Part shown: in pieces, positions 28,284 through 37,456 of the stretch | Numbering within the stretch: the first letter of the stretch is position 1 | How the letters are laid out: the number at the start of each line of letters is the position of its first letter | Source of the DNA: Haliscomenobacter sp. | GTDB lineage: Bacteria; Bacteroidota; Bacteroidia; Chitinophagales; Saprospiraceae | Reading direction: 5' to 3' | DNA length: 64,000 nucleotides | Assembly (NCBI GenBank): GCA_016707205.1 | Contig: JADJHZ010000021.1 | Location: 1 to 64,000 of the forward strand | Notes under the pieces: model-generated | Told to the model about the DNA's origin: nothing | Database searches by the model: none | Seen by the model: only the letters and a program-made list of their open reading frames with translations | Made by a program: the position numbers and the translations under genes

Positions 28284-28481
28284 GTGCGCGTTTTGGAATT
28301 TTTTTCAGTCCTTCCTCCGTTGACCGGACTTTCGCGCCTACCCATTGGGCGCCCCGGCGCTTGACCCTCCCGGTACAACAAACGGAAAACTGCTTCCAGA
28401 TTCCCACTGCGGTTCAGCCCTTCCAAGGTCCCTTGTTTTTGAAAAATCAAGAGGTTAATAAATTACAAAAGCGATCATTTT

Positions 28482-30707
28482 ATGGGACAACAGATTCCAA
28501 TTACGACGTCCTTCAACTTGCCGGACGGCCGCGAGGTCATTATTGAAACCGGCAAACTCGCCGCTCAGGCCGACGGCTCCGTCGTCGTCCGCATGGGAAA
28601 AACCATGCTTTTCGCCACCGTCGTCTCCTCCAAAGACATCCGGGAAGGCCAGGACTTCTTCCCGCTTTCGGTAGATTACCAGGAAAAATTTGCCTCCGCT
28701 GGGCGCATCCCCGGCAACTTCTTCCGTCGCGAAACCAGGCTGTCCGACTACGAAGTGCTCATTTCCCGGCTGGTGGACCGCGCCATCCGCCCCTTGTTCC
28801 CGGATGGGTATCTGAATGAAACCCAGATCATCATCAACCTGATCTCGCTGGAAAAAGGGGTATTGCCGGATGCGTTTACTGCTTTGGCGGCTTCTGCTGC
28901 CCTTTCGGTATCCAATATCCCCTTTCAGGGCCCTATTTCCGAAGTTCGCGTAGCCCGGATCAATGGCGAATTCCGGATCAACCCCAATAAATCCGAACTG
29001 GCAGGCGCCGATATGGATTTCATCGTGGCGGCCACCGACGAAAACGTCGTCATGGTGGAAGGAGAAGCCAACGAATGCGCTGAAAAAGATTTGGTGGAAG
29101 CGATCAAAGTGGCGCACGAGGCCATCAAGGTGCAAATCGATGCCCAGCGCAGACTCGCGGGGCTGGTAGGTGAAAAAGCCGCCAATAAACGCCCTGCTCC
29201 GGTGATCGTCACCGATGAAGAACTCGCCGCCCGCATCGCCGAGCTGACGAAAGATAAAATTTTCGCAATTTCCCGTTCCGGCGCCGACAAACAAACCCGG
29301 AAAGCAGGCTACGATCAGGTAAAAGCCGAGCTCAAGCAAGCGTTGCTTGAGGAAAAAGGGCAGGAATATCTCGACGAAAAAAACAAGCTCTTCAGCGAAA
29401 TTTTCGACAGCCTGAAGAAAAAGGTGGTCCGGGAAATGGTCCTCTCCGACCGCATCCGCCTCGATGGCCGCGGATTGGAAGACATTCGCCCCATTTGGTG
29501 CGAGGTCGATTACCTGCCTTCAGCGCACGGCTCGGCGGTATTTACCCGAGGAGAAACGCAGGCCCTGACCTCGCTTACCCTGGGCACCAAGCTCGATGAG
29601 GCGATGCTCGACAACGCCCAGGAGCTGACCTACGAAAAGTTCATCCTTCACTATAACTTCCCCGGCTACTCCGTTGGGGAAGTGAAGCCGCAGCGCGGTC
29701 CCGGCCGCCGGGAGGTAGGCCATGCCAACCTGGCTGCCCGCTCCCTGCGCAAGGTGCTTCCGACCGGGCTTCCGTACACGATTCGCCTGGTGTCGGATAT
29801 TCTGGAATCCAACGGGTCTTCTTCCATGGCTACGGTTTGCGCAGGCACTCTGGCCCTCATGGATGGCGGGGTACAAATCAAAGCCCCCGTTTCGGGTATT
29901 GCCATGGGGTTGATTACCGACGGCGGCCGCTTTGCCGTCCTCAGCGATATCCTCGGCGACGAGGATGCGCTCGGCGATATGGACTTCAAAGTCACCGGCA
30001 CCGAAAACGGGATCACGGCCTGCCAGATGGACATCAAAATCAACGGGCTTCCTTACGAGGTCATGGAGCAAGCTTTGGATCAGGCCAAAAAGGGCCGCGT
30101 GCATATTCTGAAGGAAATGGCGAAAACGTTGCCTGAACCGCGCGAAGATTACAAGCCGCACGCTCCGCGCATCGTGGAGATCCTGATCGACAAGAGCTAT
30201 ATCGGCGCCGTGATCGGGCCAGGTGGAAAGGTAATCCAGGAGATTCAGGCCGAAACAGGAACGATCATCAATATCTCCGAAGTTGGGGATAAAGGGGTTG
30301 TCAACATCGCCAGCTCCGATAAAGCGGCCATCGAAGCTGCTCTGGACCGCATCCGCCGGATCACCTTCACCCCGGAAGTGGGCGATGTATACCGCGCCAT
30401 AGTCAAATCGGTCATGCCCTACGGTGTGTTTGTCGAATTTAACGGCAAGAGCGGCCTGCTGCACGTGTCGGAAATTTCGCACTCCCGCGTAGAAAATGTG
30501 GAAGACTACCTGAAAGAAGGAGACGAGGTTAAGGTGAAGTTGGTCGAGGTCGACAAGAAGACCGGCAAACTCCGGCTTTCCCGCAAAGCGCTGCTCCCTC
30601 CTCCTCAAAAAGGCGGCAACCCGAATGGCGGCCAGGAAGGGGACGCGCAGGAGCAGCATCCCCGCGAACGCCACGATAGGGACGAACACCGCAATAAGCG
30701 TAATTAA
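28482..30707 (+). CDS. pnp: Polyribonucleotide nucleotidyltransferase (PNPase)
   Basis: This is the 741-residue PNPase, a phosphorolytic 3'-5' exoribonuclease. Two RNase PH-like cores are seen (GSVVVRMGKTMLFATVV with NFFRRE, and GSAVFTRGETQALTSLTLG with SDILESNGSSSMATVC). A helical linker, a KH domain (YIGAVIGPGGKVIQEIQAETG) and a C-terminal S1 domain (GVFVEFNGKSGLLHVSEISH) complete the family order. A Gly/Asn/His/Arg-rich tail follows the S1 domain, as in many Bacteroidota PNPases. Complete, normal length, downstream of rpsO. Confidence 0.95.
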   Translation: MGQQIPITTSFNLPDGREVIIETGKLAAQADGSVVVRMGKTMLFATVVSSKDIREGQDFFPLSVDYQEKFASAGRIPGNFFRRETRLSDYEVLISRLVDRAIRPLFPDGYLNETQIIINLISLEKGVLPDAFTALAASAALSVSNIPFQGPISEVRVARINGEFRINPNKSELAGADMDFIVAATDENVVMVEGEANECAEKDLVEAIKVAHEAIKVQIDAQRRLAGLVGEKAANKRPAPVIVTDEELAARIAELTKDKIFAISRSGADKQTRKAGYDQVKAELKQALLEEKGQEYLDEKNKLFSEIFDSLKKKVVREMVLSDRIRLDGRGLEDIRPIWCEVDYLPSAHGSAVFTRGETQALTSLTLGTKLDEAMLDNAQELTYEKFILHYNFPGYSVGEVKPQRGPGRREVGHANLAARSLRKVLPTGLPYTIRLVSDILESNGSSSMATVCAGTLALMDGGVQIKAPVSGIAMGLITDGGRFAVLSDILGDEDALGDMDFKVTGTENGITACQMDIKINGLPYEVMEQALDQAKKGRVHILKEMAKTLPEPREDYKPHAPRIVEILIDKSYIGAVIGPGGKVIQEIQAETGTIINISEVGDKGVVNIASSDKAAIEAALDRIRRITFTPEVGDVYRAIVKSVMPYGVFVEFNGKSGLLHVSEISHSRVENVEDYLKEGDEVKVKLVEVDKKTGKLRLSRKALLPPPQKGGNPNGGQEGDAQEQHPRERHDRDEHRNKRN

Positions 30708-30797
30708 ACCGAACGTACCCACGCATTCATCCAGGCAAACCTCGTGTTGAAGGGGGTTGCCTGAGGGATGAAACTCAAAAATACAACTCCCAGCCAG

Positions 30798-30836
30798 GCC
30801 GGGCACACCGCAGGTGTGACCCGGCTTGCTTTTTTC
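30798..30836 (+). terminator. Rho-independent terminator after pnp
   Basis: Stem GCCGGGCACACC/GGTGTGACCCGGC with a GCA loop and one bulged A is followed by TTGCTTTTTT. Confidence 0.88.
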
Positions 30837-31014
30837 GGTCCAATAGTAAAGCTGTTGCGAAGGGATTCCGCGCAACAAGTCCAGAAAATAAATAAATGCA
30901 ACGACGGGGCTTTTACTGTTTTTTTTTGAAAAAGTCAAGTTTTTACAAAAAATGAAACTATTTTTAAGCGAAAAGCGTATAGCTGTATAGTTGTCATGTT
31001 CCAAAAACACCCTT

Positions 31015-31881
31015 ATGCGCCAACTTAAGATTACCAATAAGATCACTGCCCGGGAAAGCCTGGCTCTGGATAAATACCTGAACGACATCGGCAAGATCGC
31101 CATGCTGTCTGCCGATGACGAGGCCGAACTGGCCCGTCGTATCCGGCAGGGCGATCAGGATGCTTTGGACAAACTCACGAAGGCCAATTTGCGCTTCGTA
31201 GTTTCGGTTGCCAAGCAGTACCAAAATCAGGGGCTTTCGCTGAGCGACCTGATCAACGAGGGCAATGTCGGCCTCATGAAAGCGGCGAAGCGATTTGACG
31301 AAACCAAAGGGTTTAAGTTCATTTCGTACGCCGTTTGGTGGATTCGCCAGTCCATCCTGCAGGCTATTGTCGAGTATTCCCGCATCGTGCGCCTGCCGCT
31401 TAATAAAGTAGGTTCTTACAATAAAGTGAACGAAGCCTACCTCTCGTTCATCCAGGAGTTTGAGCGGGAACCGGCCAACGAAGAATTGGCGGAAATCCTC
31501 GACATGAGCCCCAAGGAGGTCGGCAATATGCTCAAAGGCAATGGCCGCCATGTTTCAGTCGACGCGCCGCTGAGCGGAGAAGAAGGCGACGCCACCATGC
31601 TGGATATCATCCCCGGCGAGGAAAATATGATCCCCGATGCGCAGCTGATGGAGCAATCCCTTAAGGACGAAGTGCGCCAGGGTCTTTCTATCCTTTCTAC
31701 CCGGGAGGTGGAAGTGCTTTCCGCTTATTACGGCCTGGATGGGCAAAAGCCCCTCACGCTGGAAGAAATTGGGGAGATGTACAACCTCACGAGGGAACGG
31801 GTCCGGCAAATTAAAGAGCGGGCCATCCGCCGGTTGCGCAAATCCTATAACCGCAATGCGCTGAAGTCGTATTTGGGGTAG
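31015..31881 (+). CDS. rpoD: Major sigma-70 factor, Bacteroidota type
   Basis: This 288-residue primary sigma factor lacks region 1.1, as in Bacteroidota. Region 1.2 (SLALDKYLNDIGKIAMLSADDE), regions 2.1-2.4 (LRFVVSVAKQYQNQGLSLSD, KFISYAVWWIRQSILQAI), region 3 (RLPLNKVGSYNKV) and region 4 (LTLEEIGEMYNLTRERVRQIKERAIRRLR) are all present. It recognises the -33 TTTG and -10 TAnnTTTG promoters. I chose ATG 31015, where the family starts (MRQLKITNKITARESLALD). Single gene, downstream of the pnp terminator. Confidence 0.94.
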   Translation: MRQLKITNKITARESLALDKYLNDIGKIAMLSADDEAELARRIRQGDQDALDKLTKANLRFVVSVAKQYQNQGLSLSDLINEGNVGLMKAAKRFDETKGFKFISYAVWWIRQSILQAIVEYSRIVRLPLNKVGSYNKVNEAYLSFIQEFEREPANEELAEILDMSPKEVGNMLKGNGRHVSVDAPLSGEEGDATMLDIIPGEENMIPDAQLMEQSLKDEVRQGLSILSTREVEVLSAYYGLDGQKPLTLEEIGEMYNLTRERVRQIKERAIRRLRKSYNRNALKSYLG

Positions 31882-32071
31882 GCGGCGCCTGCCAGATAAA
31901 AAACGCGTTCGCTTTGTGCCTGCTGGAGCGGGTTAAAGTGATATCTTTGATGGGACTGCTTCAAAAGCTGGCCTTCGCTTCTGGCGGAGCATGGCTTTTG
32001 AGCCAGTCCCATCGCGCATGGTGCGGGGTGGGCTTTCAGCCATTTTCAAATCGCCTTTAACCGCTAACATC

Positions 32072-33160
32072 ATGAAAAACCATTTGCTGCTTCTTTCCTT
32101 TGTCTTTTGGGCAGGGTTTTCTTGCCGCAAACAGGCGCCGGCGCCGGAATCCCCTGCCGAGCTGGAAACGGTCGTTGATGTATTTACCGTAAATGTAGAC
32201 GGGCTTCAACTCCGGGCGGCGCCAGGGCCGGAAGGAAAAGTCATCCGGGGTTTACAACTCGGAGAACGGCTGACCGACCTGGGGGAGGTCAGCGATTTCA
32301 CGACGGCAGTTCAGCTTAGAGGAATCGCGTTTAACGAACCTTGGCTCAAAGTCAAGACGGAAAAAGGGGAGGAAGGCTGGGTCTACGGAGGAGCGCTTAG
32401 TTTTTCCAGCGGAGGGAAAACAGCTTCCGTCTTGTTGGAAAAGCGGTTGCAAACGTTTTTTGGCGAGCCGCTGGCCCGGCGAATCGACGCTTTCCGCAGC
32501 GATTGCGAAACGGTTTCCTTATCTAACGCGCTGTCTGCCTGCTTCCTGGAGTCTGTCGGACTAAAAGACGAGCTGAACACCAAGCTGGAGTCGGGCATTC
32601 AGATTCGGGAATCGGGGGAATTGCCGGATTTGTTTTGGCTGGAAACGGCTATTCCGGGATACCTACCCCAGTTGGTCGCCGAGGGTACGGTTTATACGCT
32701 ATTTGCGGATTATGGGGCTTGGCGGCGTAAAGCGGAAGAGACTGAAGGTAAAGAAGACGATGCATTTTTTGACCTCTGCATCCAGTTTTTTCCGGAAGAC
32801 AGCATTGCGTACTTCTTTCCGGCCTATTTTATCCAAACCTGGGATTATGGCGGGCACAGCCTCCTTGGGCGGGGTATTCACCGCCAGTTGCTTTCGGGTC
32901 TGGACAGGCTGTTTAGGGAAAAATCCCCGTTTATCCCCGAAATCCTGCGTATGAAAACCGATCTGGTTAACGATATTACCGCCGCAGAAGGAACGTATTG
33001 GGAAAAACAGGAAGCCATTATTCAGGAATTGAAAGGCATTCTGGAGGCCAAATACCCCATTTTGGACAAGGCGGACCTTGCCGCGCTGAGTACCAGGTTG
33101 AAACAATTCGGGGAACCGGGAAAATACGGCATCGTTTTGAACCAGCAATCCGGAGAGTAA
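32072..33160 (+). CDS. SH3-domain lipoprotein
   Basis: This 362-residue predicted lipoprotein has a signal peptide ending in a lipobox (WAGFSC). It has a bacterial SH3-like domain (residues about 40-130: VDGLQLRAAPGPEGKVIRGL..LGERLTDLGE..PWLKVKTEKGEEGWVYGGAL). The C-terminal region of about 230 residues is helical with no family I recognise. ATG 32072 is chosen because it begins the signal peptide. TATCTTTG at 31942-31949 is a possible -10 box, with a long leader. It may bind cell-wall peptides or a secreted partner. Confidence 0.75.
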   Translation: MKNHLLLLSFVFWAGFSCRKQAPAPESPAELETVVDVFTVNVDGLQLRAAPGPEGKVIRGLQLGERLTDLGEVSDFTTAVQLRGIAFNEPWLKVKTEKGEEGWVYGGALSFSSGGKTASVLLEKRLQTFFGEPLARRIDAFRSDCETVSLSNALSACFLESVGLKDELNTKLESGIQIRESGELPDLFWLETAIPGYLPQLVAEGTVYTLFADYGAWRRKAEETEGKEDDAFFDLCIQFFPEDSIAYFFPAYFIQTWDYGGHSLLGRGIHRQLLSGLDRLFREKSPFIPEILRMKTDLVNDITAAEGTYWEKQEAIIQELKGILEAKYPILDKADLAALSTRLKQFGEPGKYGIVLNQQSGE

Positions 33161-33228
33161 AACCTGCGCGTAAAAAAAGCGTTTCTTATTTAATGGTACC
33201 CTGCAGGGTCAATTAAACCGAATCAACT

Positions 33229-33903
33229 ATGGGTATTCTAGCCCTTTCAGCGATCATCATGGCGGGCGCCGGTTTCGTGCTCTTCGCCCAGTCTGCGCCG
33301 AACTTTAAACCGGGAAGGAAGAAGGTCCTGGCCGATTTAAAGCATATCCGCGACGAAGTACTCCAGCTTTCCGCCGATCTGGCGCCGGTGCGCAAAGAAG
33401 ACCTGGAGCTGATCTCCTCCCGGGAGACGCAGCGTACCGTGAAAAAGTGGTTTGTTCGCAATGTGAAGGCGGTCTTTACCTCTATTTTTGAGGAGCCTGT
33501 TATCGCTTACTACCACCGCCACTACCTCTCCAGTGCAAAAAAGGACTCCCTGATTTTTGCCAAAACTACCAGGCACGAGTTTTTCTTCTGGCAGCACCGG
33601 GGAGAAGTTCAGATCGTGGTGGATGAGCAGCCTCTGGGCGCTTACGACGAAGCCGGGGGGCTGCTGACCAGCGCGCGGACGAAAAAAATGATCGCCAAGC
33701 TGGACAAAACCCAAACCGAGGGTATGCCTATTTTGATCCAGGGCAAACTGGTTGGCCGGATGGCCAAACTCGGGGGGACTTCGGGAAAAAATGCGCTGAG
33801 CCAGCGCGTTTTCGAATTTGTCAAAAACGACCTTAGCCCGGAGGAAGAAGCGATCGTACTGGCCATTGCCATTTTTGAAATGGTGCAGGCTAAAGCCGTC
33901 TGA
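33229..33903 (+). CDS. Uncharacterised membrane-anchored protein
   Basis: This 224-residue protein has one N-terminal hydrophobic segment (ILALSAIIMAGAGFVLFA) and a soluble remainder without recognised domains (VLADLKHIRDEVLQLSADL, HEFFFWQHRGEVQIVVDEQP, DLSPEEEAIVLAIAIFEMV). It follows the SH3 lipoprotein by 68 bp on the same strand and may be co-transcribed. Frame and composition are normal for the chromosome, so it is a real gene with unknown role. Confidence 0.65.
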   Translation: MGILALSAIIMAGAGFVLFAQSAPNFKPGRKKVLADLKHIRDEVLQLSADLAPVRKEDLELISSRETQRTVKKWFVRNVKAVFTSIFEEPVIAYYHRHYLSSAKKDSLIFAKTTRHEFFFWQHRGEVQIVVDEQPLGAYDEAGGLLTSARTKKMIAKLDKTQTEGMPILIQGKLVGRMAKLGGTSGKNALSQRVFEFVKNDLSPEEEAIVLAIAIFEMVQAKAV

Positions 33904-34020
33904 GCGCTTGTGGATCTGCCGCTTTTTTACTTCCTTTGCCCTTTGGAAGCGCATAAACCTTTTTTTCAAACCTTTGTTTGGCTTGTAAGTGGTTTCGCTC
34001 CGCTTTAAAGCGCCGTCCTT

Positions 34021-34443
34021 ATGGAGTTTACTAAAAAAATCAACCTGATCATCTACCGTTTCCGGGAAAAGGGCCTGGAGGTCTTTCTCGTTAATCCCCA
34101 TAATGACGAAACCTGGACCATCCCCACCGAGCAGCCGGAAAACCCGGCGCCGGAGCCCATGCTGATGGAAGCCGGAAAGGTCATCGAGTTAGATCCCGTG
34201 CAGCAGGAAAATGGAGAAGTCGAGGAAGCCTGGGCGATGGAGGGCGATTGGCATGATATTCCCTCCCTGAAATCCTTGCTCTACGACGATGCGCTTTTCT
34301 TTAAGGATAAGATCAAGGATATGGAAAAAGGCGCCTTTTTTGCTGTTAAAGAGGCGTTTAAAAAAGTGTTGCCTCACCAGTACCAGCAGCTCAAAGAACT
34401 TAAGGAAATTCTCGCCGATCGAAATTCCACAAAAAATATCTGA
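34021..34443 (+). CDS. Uncharacterised NUDIX-like small protein
   Basis: This 140-residue protein begins INLIIYRFREKGLEVFLVNP, then ETWTIPTEQ, the beta-strand pattern at the start of NUDIX hydrolases. The Glu-rich NUDIX box itself (GX5EX7REUXEEXGU) is absent, so it is probably not an active hydrolase. The C-terminal half is helical and charged. Lies between the membrane-anchored protein and fsa on the same strand. Function not assigned. Confidence 0.6.
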   Translation: MEFTKKINLIIYRFREKGLEVFLVNPHNDETWTIPTEQPENPAPEPMLMEAGKVIELDPVQQENGEVEEAWAMEGDWHDIPSLKSLLYDDALFFKDKIKDMEKGAFFAVKEAFKKVLPHQYQQLKELKEILADRNSTKNI

Positions 34444-34506
34444 TCCTTTCTTCATCGGGCATAAGCGACGGATTTTTTCTTACATTTACTGTAAATTTTA
34501 GTTTCG

Positions 34507-35163
34507 ATGAAGTTTTTTATTGATACGGCCAGCCTGACCCAAATCCAGGAAGCTAAAGACCTCGGGATTTTGGATGGCGTTACCACCAACCCTTCCCTGA
34601 TGGCCAAAGAAGGGATTTCCGGCGACTCCAATATCCTGAATCACTACCGCCTGATTTGTGACATCGTAGATGGCGATGTGAGCGCCGAGGTGATTGCCAC
34701 GGATTTCCAGGGAATGGTAGAGGAAGGCCGCCGGCTTGCTGGACTCGCTCCGAATATCGTGGTCAAGGTGCCTATGATCAAGGAAGGGATAAAAGCCATC
34801 AGCTATTTCACCGAACACGGGATCCGCACCAACTGCACGTTGGTTTTTTCTGCAGCACAAGCTATCCTGGCCGCTAAAGCAGGCGCTACGTATTTGTCGC
34901 CCTTTGTTGGCCGGATCGACGATATCAATTGGGATGGGATGGGCCTCATCCAGGAAATAGCGGAAATTTATGCAATCCAGGGGTATGACACCGAAATCCT
35001 GGTTGCGTCGATCCGCAATTCCCGCCAAATAGTAGAAGCAGCCAAGGCCGGAGCCGATGTGGTCACTTGTCCGCTGTCCGCTATCCTCGGCATGCTGAGC
35101 CATCCGCTAACCGACCTCGGCCTGGAGAAATTCCTGGCCGACCACCGGAAAGCGAACGCCTGA
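34507..35163 (+). CDS. fsa: Transaldolase/fructose-6-phosphate aldolase (TalC/FSA family)
   Basis: This 218-residue small transaldolase belongs to the pentose phosphate pathway. N-terminus MKFFIDTASLTQIQEAKDLG, DGVTTNPSLMAKEG, Schiff-base Lys87 in IVVKVPM, TNCTLVFSAAQAILAAKAGA, SPFVGRIDD and VLVASIRNSRQI match the family. Members act as transaldolase or as fructose-6-phosphate aldolase and sequence alone does not decide which. A hairpin terminator follows, shared with the convergent nucleoside phosphorylase. Confidence 0.92.
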   Translation: MKFFIDTASLTQIQEAKDLGILDGVTTNPSLMAKEGISGDSNILNHYRLICDIVDGDVSAEVIATDFQGMVEEGRRLAGLAPNIVVKVPMIKEGIKAISYFTEHGIRTNCTLVFSAAQAILAAKAGATYLSPFVGRIDDINWDGMGLIQEIAEIYAIQGYDTEILVASIRNSRQIVEAAKAGADVVTCPLSAILGMLSHPLTDLGLEKFLADHRKANA

Positions 35164-35233
35164 ATATACGCGTGACCGGAAATAAAACGGGCGCGCCTTC
35201 GTTTTTGGACAGAGGTTATCTATATACCATTTG

Positions 35234-35267
35234 AGGAACAGTCGCATCTGCGCTGTTCCTTTTTTTT
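35234..35267 (+). terminator. Rho-independent terminator after fsa
   Basis: Stem AGGAACAG/CTGTTCCT with an 11-base loop and a tail of eight T. It lies before the convergent gene ending at 35279. Confidence 0.85.
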
Positions 35268-35278
35268 GCAGCATGGTA

Positions 35279-36160
35279 TTATAGTGCAGCAATCCGCTCT
35301 AGTTGAAGTTCGATCATGCGGTCGACGCCCGTGTAGGGATCATCTACGAAGGTCTTTTTGATCCGGTTGCCAAGGATCACGTTGCAGGAAATGGCCTCAT
35401 GGCCTAACAGGCGCGCGAGCCCGAACAGGGCGGAGGTTTCCATCTCAAAGTTCGTAATCCGGAGCGCTCCAAAACGGAAGTGCCGTAACTGGTCCAATTC
35501 TGCCCCCCCGAAACGCACCGGCGCCCGGAGTTGTCTTCCCTGAGGGCCGTAGAATCCCGGGCTTGTCAGCGTGATGCCCTGCTCAAGCCCTTTGCCCAGG
35601 GATTCGGCCAGATGGACATTACCTTCGAATACATAGGGCGCTGTAGGCAAGGTGAAATGATACGATAAGAACTCCTGCAGCGCCTCCCAGAGTTCGCTTT
35701 CCCGAAGTGTATTCTGAAATTGATAATAGTGCATGAGATTGTCTAATCCAATGCCGAAGCGGGAAATAACGAGGGCTCCCGGATCGAGGTCTTCCTGAAT
35801 GGCGCCGCTGGTTCCCAGCCGGATCAGGCGAAGGATGGTCAGAGACTCCTTGATCGTCCGGCGGTCAAAGTCAAAATTGACGAGCGCGTCGAGCTCGTTG
35901 ACGGCAATATCGATATTGTCCGGTCCTATTCCAGTCGACAATACCGTGATACGCTTTTGCCCAATCCTTCCGGTGTGGGTGACGAACTCTCTTTTCCCGG
36001 CCTGCACCTCCACCGAATCAAAATGCCTCGAAATGCGTTTCACGCGCTCGGGATCGCCTACCGTAATGATGGTTTCTGCAATGTCCCCTGGGCGCAATCC
36101 CAGATGATATACTTTTCCTTCGGGAGTCAGGACCAATTCGGAATCAGGAAGGTATGGCAT
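35279..36160 (-). CDS. Nucleoside phosphorylase (uridine/purine NP-I family)
   Basis: This 293-residue protein belongs to the trimeric/hexameric nucleoside phosphorylase I family, which cleaves nucleosides with phosphate in salvage. Phosphate-binding VGDPERVKRISRHFD, VLSTGIGPDNIDIAVNEL, RLIRLGTSGAIQ and the substrate motif NFEMETSALFGLARLLGH (MET plus acidic residue) are present. I chose ATG 36160 (MPYLPDSELVLTPEG), the usual start. Uridine is the likely substrate by resemblance, but this is not certain. Divergent from a membrane protein gene across an inverted repeat. Confidence 0.85.
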   Translation of the reverse strand: MPYLPDSELVLTPEGKVYHLGLRPGDIAETIITVGDPERVKRISRHFDSVEVQAGKREFVTHTGRIGQKRITVLSTGIGPDNIDIAVNELDALVNFDFDRRTIKESLTILRLIRLGTSGAIQEDLDPGALVISRFGIGLDNLMHYYQFQNTLRESELWEALQEFLSYHFTLPTAPYVFEGNVHLAESLGKGLEQGITLTSPGFYGPQGRQLRAPVRFGGAELDQLRHFRFGALRITNFEMETSALFGLARLLGHEAISCNVILGNRIKKTFVDDPYTGVDRMIELQLERIAAL

Positions 36161-36194
36161 TGCCGTTATTTTTTCGAAGGTGTTCAAAGCAAAA

Positions 36195-36247
36195 CCCAAA
36201 ATACAGAGGTTTGGCATATAAAAAGCCGTAAACCTCCGTATTTTGGG
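36195..36247. repeat. Large imperfect inverted repeat between divergent genes
   Basis: The left arm starts CCCAAAATACAGAGGTTT and the right arm ends AAACCTCCGTATTTTGGG. The arms are about 20 bp with one mismatch, and short GGC/GCC extensions surround an AT-rich loop. It sits 35 bp before one start and 23 bp before the other. Confidence 0.85.
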
Positions 36248-36269
36248 GATATTTTTCAATTGAATCCAT

Positions 36270-36770
36270 ATGGATAAGAAGAACCAAACGTTGCTTGATC
36301 TGAATGTTTCGGTACAGGTTGCGCTGATATCGGGGATAGTGTTTGGCTTGCTGTTGTTGGGCATGCGCCTCCTGATCGGTCATTTTCTTTGGGAGCACCG
36401 GGATTTGTCCTATTACCTCAATACGGGAGCGGCTTTGTTTCTGCTTTGGCTGGTCGTTACCGCCGGCGTGCGAAGCGTACATTCTTTGAGGAAAAACGCC
36501 GGGGTGTTTCTGCTTTGGTTCTCCGGTGGACTTACGGCGGTTGCCGGAGTGTTGATGGCCTCCGTCTTCTTTGCATTGGCTGCTTCGATAGGCTTGGATT
36601 TGGGCGCCCGGTTACCCACCCAGGATGTCTACCTTTTTGCGCTGCTGGTGGGGTTGGTCTATTCCCTGATTGCGCTGATCCACCTCAAAGTGCGCAGCAA
36701 AGGACTGGGAAATGCGCTGGAGATCCTTATTTTCGCCGGTATTTTAGTCTTGCTGCTTTATTTTTCCTAG
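36270..36770 (+). CDS. Uncharacterised inner-membrane protein
   Basis: This 166-residue protein has about four transmembrane helices (VALISGIVFGLLLLGMRLLI, GAALFLLWLVVTAGV, GLTAVAGVLMASVFFALAA, LLVGLVYSLIALIHL) plus a short C-terminal hydrophobic end (ILIFAGILVLLLYFS). It has no recognised domain. Its stop codon and that of the convergent lipoprotein gene share the palindrome CTAG. Role unknown. Confidence 0.7.
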   Translation: MDKKNQTLLDLNVSVQVALISGIVFGLLLLGMRLLIGHFLWEHRDLSYYLNTGAALFLLWLVVTAGVRSVHSLRKNAGVFLLWFSGGLTAVAGVLMASVFFALAASIGLDLGARLPTQDVYLFALLVGLVYSLIALIHLKVRSKGLGNALEILIFAGILVLLLYFS

Positions 36771-37446
36771 CGTTCAGGGCTTTGGATCATCTGGCTGTTG
36801 CACCAGCCGATATATTCTTTTAAGGCCAGGCGTGCAGCATGGAGGTCCTTCCGTAGTTGGGCTTTTTCGGATTCCTGAAATCCAGACTTCGCAATGGCTT
36901 CTTGAAGTTCGCTGTCTATAAAGGCAATTCCCAGGATATGTTTTTCCAGCGCCAGGCGGCATTGATCTTTAGCGGGAGCGGTTAACTTCTGCCGGGCGCG
37001 CTGATAGTAAGGGCCGGCTTCGGGCAATTGCTTTTTAAGGAGTTCCCCGATTTCCTGGTTGGAAAATTCGGGGTTGGATAGCAGGGCTTTCCACCTCCCC
37101 GGAAGGTTGTACCGGGCGGGGTTTTCGCGCAGGGAGCCGTCTGCCGGATCGTTTCTTCCAGGGCTTTTTTAAGCTGAACGTAGGTTTTCTTTTGGGCAGA
37201 AGAAAGCGAAAGCGGGTCGATGGCCGTTAACGCTGCGGCAAAAGATTGAAGCGATTCCTGGAATGCTTCGAGGTCTTCAGGCAGGAGGTCTTCTTCCCAT
37301 TCGGGGACGACGGGGCTCGGAAGCTGCAGCACCTGGACCGATTTTCGCTTTAGCTGGGCCAGGCGCTGACCATCGCTGCACGAAGCCAGGGACAGCAGAA
37401 GCAGGGTCCAAAGAGGGAAGATAAGGAAAGAGAGGCGGTTGGACAT
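36767..37446 (-). CDS. Uncharacterised lipoprotein, frameshifted
   Basis: This predicted lipoprotein of about 226 residues has a signal peptide with lipobox LLLSLASC and a helical mature part. The first frame (from 37446) runs to EETIRQ; the proper continuation DGSLRENPARYNLPGRWKAL..AGPYYQRARQKL lies in another frame ending at 36767. The change is near 37145-37155. Both parts have coding character, so an indel in one gene is the simplest reading. It starts 10 bp after cmk and is probably co-transcribed with it. No known family. Confidence 0.65.
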
Positions 37447-37456
37447 ATAGCTCGGC

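Noticed and set aside
28455..31103. Long minus-strand open frames opposite pnp and rpoD (294 and 527 codons)
   Set aside because: They lie antisense to complete, well-conserved genes and encode no recognisable protein; they follow from codon bias of the true genes.
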